DNA of 64,000 nt, taken from Blasia pusilla. Its lineage: Eukaryota; Marchantiophyta; Marchantiopsida; Blasiales. The translations under genes and the position numbers were made by a program. Below the pieces are notes generated by a model, which made no database searches, was not told the DNA's origin, and worked only from the letters and a program-made list of their open reading frames with translations. This document shows positions 60,700 through 64,000 of this stretch, piece by piece (within the stretch, counting starts at the first letter, position 1; each line of letters begins with the position of its first letter). The stretch spans positions 18,166,001-18,230,000 of the forward strand of contig CM114274.1 of assembly GCA_050084515.1 (NCBI GenBank). The letters run 5' to 3'.

Positions 60700-61010
60700 A
60701 ATTTATCTTGATGTATAAGGCGATTGTAGGTTCTCAGTCCTAGCACCCTGGTCGCCGGTATAGTCGTTTGGCCATAGCTTTAGGGCAGTAGTAGCAATTC
60801 TGTCTCTCACACACAGAGAAACAGCATATGCTGATATTGCCAAGCTAGTAACTCCAGGACTCTCCAACACATTCAGATTGGGGATCGCAATCAGGTAAAG
60901 TAGATAGTGCTGTAAAGAGCTTCCTGGTTTACACTTGAAGCTCCGCACCAACACTTTGTATGGTCACCACTCACGCTATATAACAGTGTGCACGTGATAA
61001 AAGTGCGGAG
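60700..61010 (+). repeat. LINE C-terminal fragment, plus strand
   Basis: The reverse complement of 60800-60960 matches 24340-24540, which is antisense to the main LINE, so this fragment is LINE-sense on the + strand. Shared words include 'tgtttgtgcggagcttc'-like, 'atctactttac.tgatt' and 'gcaatatca.catatgct'. It is truncated at both ends. Confidence 0.7.
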
Positions 61011-61582
61011 CGTTTTGCACAAAAGTCGGAAGCTTATGAAGCTCAAGGCGTTTCAGTAGTAACAAGTGCACAGTGAGCACTGAGCAAGTGTGGAATAATG
61101 AGGAACTTTAAGTAAGCAATGAGTTTATGGATAAACGGACATCTCTCCCTCCTTGCGTCTTTAAGTTTTCCTACTTTCACCTGAGTGTTCTGTATCTTTG
61201 TTCCTATCCAATCCAAAACTTTAAATGGGGGCCTCTACATTACGCGGGTTTAGGGAACCACATGTGTAGAACCTTTGGAAGTTATCTAAGAGAACCCCTT
61301 CTTGTGTATCTAAGTTGTCCTTGCGGTGAACTTGGAGAAGCTTCAGAACTGTGGACCGTGCCGATATAAATGACACCGATGCTGCATTCGCAGAGTTTTA
61401 AGTAAAGACTGGAGCATCAGCTCTCCTCTGGCACCGATTGTCTTCTGACCAAGTTAGCTGCGATTGGGTCTGCGTGGAAGTTGTGCTCCTCGCGTCTGAC
61501 TGACTAAGAGAAGTTCTTCCTGTCAAGGAGGATCACTTACGCGTGCTAAAGAGAGAGAGAGAGAGAGAGAGAGAAAGTTACG
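61011..61582. other. Upstream region of the arabinofuranosidase-like gene
   Basis: This is the promoter and 5' UTR by position. A (GA)n run of about 24 bases (61551-61574) lies just before the start codon. GA runs in 5' UTRs are common in plants. Confidence 0.5.
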
Positions 61583-64000
61583 ATGGCCTCCGCTTGCTTC
61601 ACCTTCTTTATGCTGTTGTGGGTGGGACATAAAATTGGCCACGCCAAGGAGTGCACGAATGTCCCAACTGAGCAAGTTTCACACACGATGCGTGCGCTCG
61701 CGTTGGACAGAGTTGCATCTCATACTAATTTTCCTACCGAGTTATCTGACAGTAGAGCTGATAAGAAGTACTCAACCAGCGCGTATATGCACCCAGACCA
61801 TTTGGATAGGTTTTCCGTGCGCGATGCGGAGAAATCGTCTGAACTTATGTCACTTCAATATCCTCGAATTCCCTTGGCAGTTTTCAGCAGTTTAAATTCG
61901 AATCAAGAACCGGAATTGAAGGAGGTCTCATTGCACAGAGTTACGTTGGCGGCTGACTCACTTCAAGGAAAGGCCCAACAAACAAATTTGTTGTATCTCT
62001 TGATGCTTGAGGTAGACGACTTGGTTTGGAGCTTTCGAGTTACTGCTGGTCTCCCGGCTCCAGGGAAACCTTATGGCGGTTGGGAGCTTCCTACTTCGGA
62101 ACTTCGAGGCCATTTTGTTGGTCAGTGAATTGGCACTTCCATTCCACTCTTCTGAAGCAGTGGAATCAAATTTCCGTAAAGAAAATCTGTTAACTATTTT
62201 CTGCATTTCCAATGACATTCTAGGCTAGTGAATTACTGCAAATTATCTCTATCTGACAATAATGAGTTCTTGTTGGCGAAATTCTACAATTAGGCGAGTC
62301 CACCAACTTTCGACAAATGATTTCGCTCTTGTTGCAGGGCATTATCTGAGTGCCACAGCTTTGATGTGGGCTAGTACGCATAACAGTACCCTTCTGGAGA
62401 AGATGACTACATTGGTGCATGCCTTGGAGGAGTGTCAAGATCGGCTAGGAACTGGGTATTTGTCAGCGTTCCCGGCAGAGTTTTTTGATCGATTCGAAGC
62501 TATTGAACCTGTTTGGGCACCGTACTACACCATACATAAGGTTTGAGGCAGCGGCGCAAGTTGGGTATACTCAAAGTTTGTGCACCTAATTCTGTTTGTT
62601 CAGAGAATACACGTCTTGTGTTTTTGATTGATGACTTCTGCAGATTATGGCAGGACTTCTAGACCAATACACATTTGCGGGCAACCGGAAGGCCTTTAAT
62701 ATGCTGCTACGAATGGCGAAATACTTTCTGAAACGAGTCGAGACTCTGATTTTTGATCGCACTATAGAGCAGCATTGGAACTCTCTGAATGAAGAAGTTG
62801 GTGGTATGAACGACGTCATGTACCGACTCTTCAGGCTAACGGTAATGGATCAGAGATCGTGCAAAGCTGCACTGATCAATCATTAGTTTGGATGTGTAGT
62901 GCTGGTGATACCTTCTCAGCGTGTTCTATGGTTGTGGATTATCCATGATATATCAAATTGAGAGCTGGGTCTTAACTAAGTTTTCGTGGGAACGATGTGA
63001 CATGGATACGGAGACCAGGGAAACTCAGAACACTTGAAATTGGCACATTTATTTGACAAACCTTGCTTCTTGGGTCTGTTGGCTCTTCAGGTGCTACTCA
63101 ACTCTTGAAACTCAGAGCGGACGTGTATGATTTTGTCTACGTTCTTATACATAAATGCATATTACCTGCCGATTCCCAAGAAAAATATTGCATGGTGATT
63201 CGACTTGGTCACTAGAGCATAAATTCAGTCCTCGGCCTTCTCATCCTGCTCACAGTCCTCGAATGTCAGCAGTTTTTCTGAAAGGCAGCGTGTGTATTGG
63301 TATAACTGCACTGGACAATCACTTTTTTTTTCTGCAGACCGATGGCTTATCTGGATTTCATTCAAATACGCATATACCTCTCGTAGTGGGTGCTCAAATG
63401 CGACATGAGGCCACTGGAGACAATCTGTATAAGGTACTTTCATATCTAGAGGGACTAGTTTATCTCGATGGTAGCTTCTAGGAACTTCAGAAGTCCTTTT
63501 ATGTGTACTAGAGTACTCGTAATACCAGTGACTTGTTGAACTCAAAGTTCAATGGAAATGCAAGATCACGAAGTTCTATTATAGTGGAAGATATCAGAAA
63601 GTTCTGTCTTCCAATAAATGATTCTGGAACTTGCAGGAGATTGGTGAATACTTCATGAGTATCATCGATAAGTCCCATCGTTATGCCACCGGTGGAACAT
63701 CTGTAGGTGAATTCTGGTAATTCTGACATTATTTATGAAATTCAGAAGTAGATTTTTCTGGTTGATCTTTGGGAAAGAGGCCAAAAGTATTGCTTCTTCA
63801 CATTTGGTCACTTGGAACACATCAGAAAGTGTTTTATGTATAAATCCAGGTCATTACCTAACCGGCTTGGGGATACATTGGATACGGAGAACCAGGAGAG
63901 TTGTACAACATACAATATGCTCAAGGTTTCATTTGATTACTTCCATACTGAAATTCTTGAATTATAGTCATGCAGTCGTTGCTTTTTTTGGTTGAGAAGA
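61583..64000 (+). CDS. Secreted GH127/DUF1680 beta-L-arabinofuranosidase-like protein (5' part)
   Basis: The enzyme family removes beta-L-arabinofuranose from hydroxyproline-linked oligoarabinosides of extensin-like wall proteins. Exons by hand: 61583-62120, 62338-62540, 62644-62841, 63019-63090, 63338-63433, 63637-63716, 63850-63925, continuing past the window; 421 residues are visible. The N-terminus MASACFTFFMLLWVGHKIGHA looks like a signal peptide. Plant-conserved blocks are RGHFVGHYLSATALMWAST, PVWAPYYTIHK, LAHLFDKPCFLGLLAL, SGFHSNTHIPLVVGAQMR, SHRYATGGTS and ENQESCTTYNMLK. In HypBA1-type enzymes a Glu-x-Cys pair like ESC binds the zinc together with a later Cys pair, which lies beyond this window. 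Domain start is about residue 125; the upstream 100 residues are variable. No break is seen. The gene is 3'-truncated by the window edge. Confidence 0.92.

Overview
The window is eukaryotic nuclear DNA from a streptophyte, most likely a land plant. Three intron-containing host genes on the + strand support this: a PRP38-type splicing factor (19432-22122), a class II formin with a PTEN-like N-terminus (48503-56194), and the 5' part of a secreted GH127/DUF1680 beta-L-arabinofuranosidase-like gene (61583 to beyond the window end). Exon boundaries were placed by hand from GT/AG sites, reading-frame phase and conserved protein blocks. Sequence alone does not fix the species. A seedless plant is possible, because methyltransferase-carrying retrotransposons are reported from charophytes, but that is inference.

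Most of the rest is transposable-element sequence. Element A (146-9281, +), element B (33593-45515, +) and element C (30797-33592, -) belong to one Ty3/gypsy-like family. Its coding order is gag, aspartic protease, C5 cytosine DNA methyltransferase, reverse transcriptase, RNase H and DDE integrase, ending in a PHD finger where that end survives. The family therefore carries both a chromatin writer and a chromatin reader. Its repeats are also unusual. A and B both show A1-internal-B1-A2-B2, a split direct repeat, instead of two complete LTRs. All copies are broken by stops or deletions, and many stops are CAG-to-TAG or CGA-to-TGA changes, as expected from decay of methylated cytosines. This family is the most interesting content of the window.

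Region by region: 1-10205 is element A inserted in an interspersed repeat (R1), followed by an LTR-like remnant. 10206-14150 is AT-rich with no gene seen. 14150-18665 holds further R copies, LTR debris and AT-rich DNA. 18666-22870 is the PRP38 locus. 23660-29215 holds a gypsy fragment and a degenerate minus-strand LINE with microsatellite tails. 29269-33592 is an LTR fragment, R3 and truncated element C. 33593-45515 is element B, which contains an extra unrecognised ORF and a solo LTR with a perfect target-site duplication. 45516-48502 is unassigned DNA plus the formin upstream region. 48503-56194 is the formin, followed by an array of LINE 3' tails. 56566-61582 is largely unassigned, with a tandem duplication, a telomere-motif palindrome and a LINE fragment. 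61583-64000 is the arabinofuranosidase-like gene, cut by the window edge.

The host genes are unrelated in function (pre-mRNA splicing, actin nucleation, cell-wall arabinan/extensin trimming) and form no operon-like unit. The functional unit worth attention is the domain set of the retrotransposon family.
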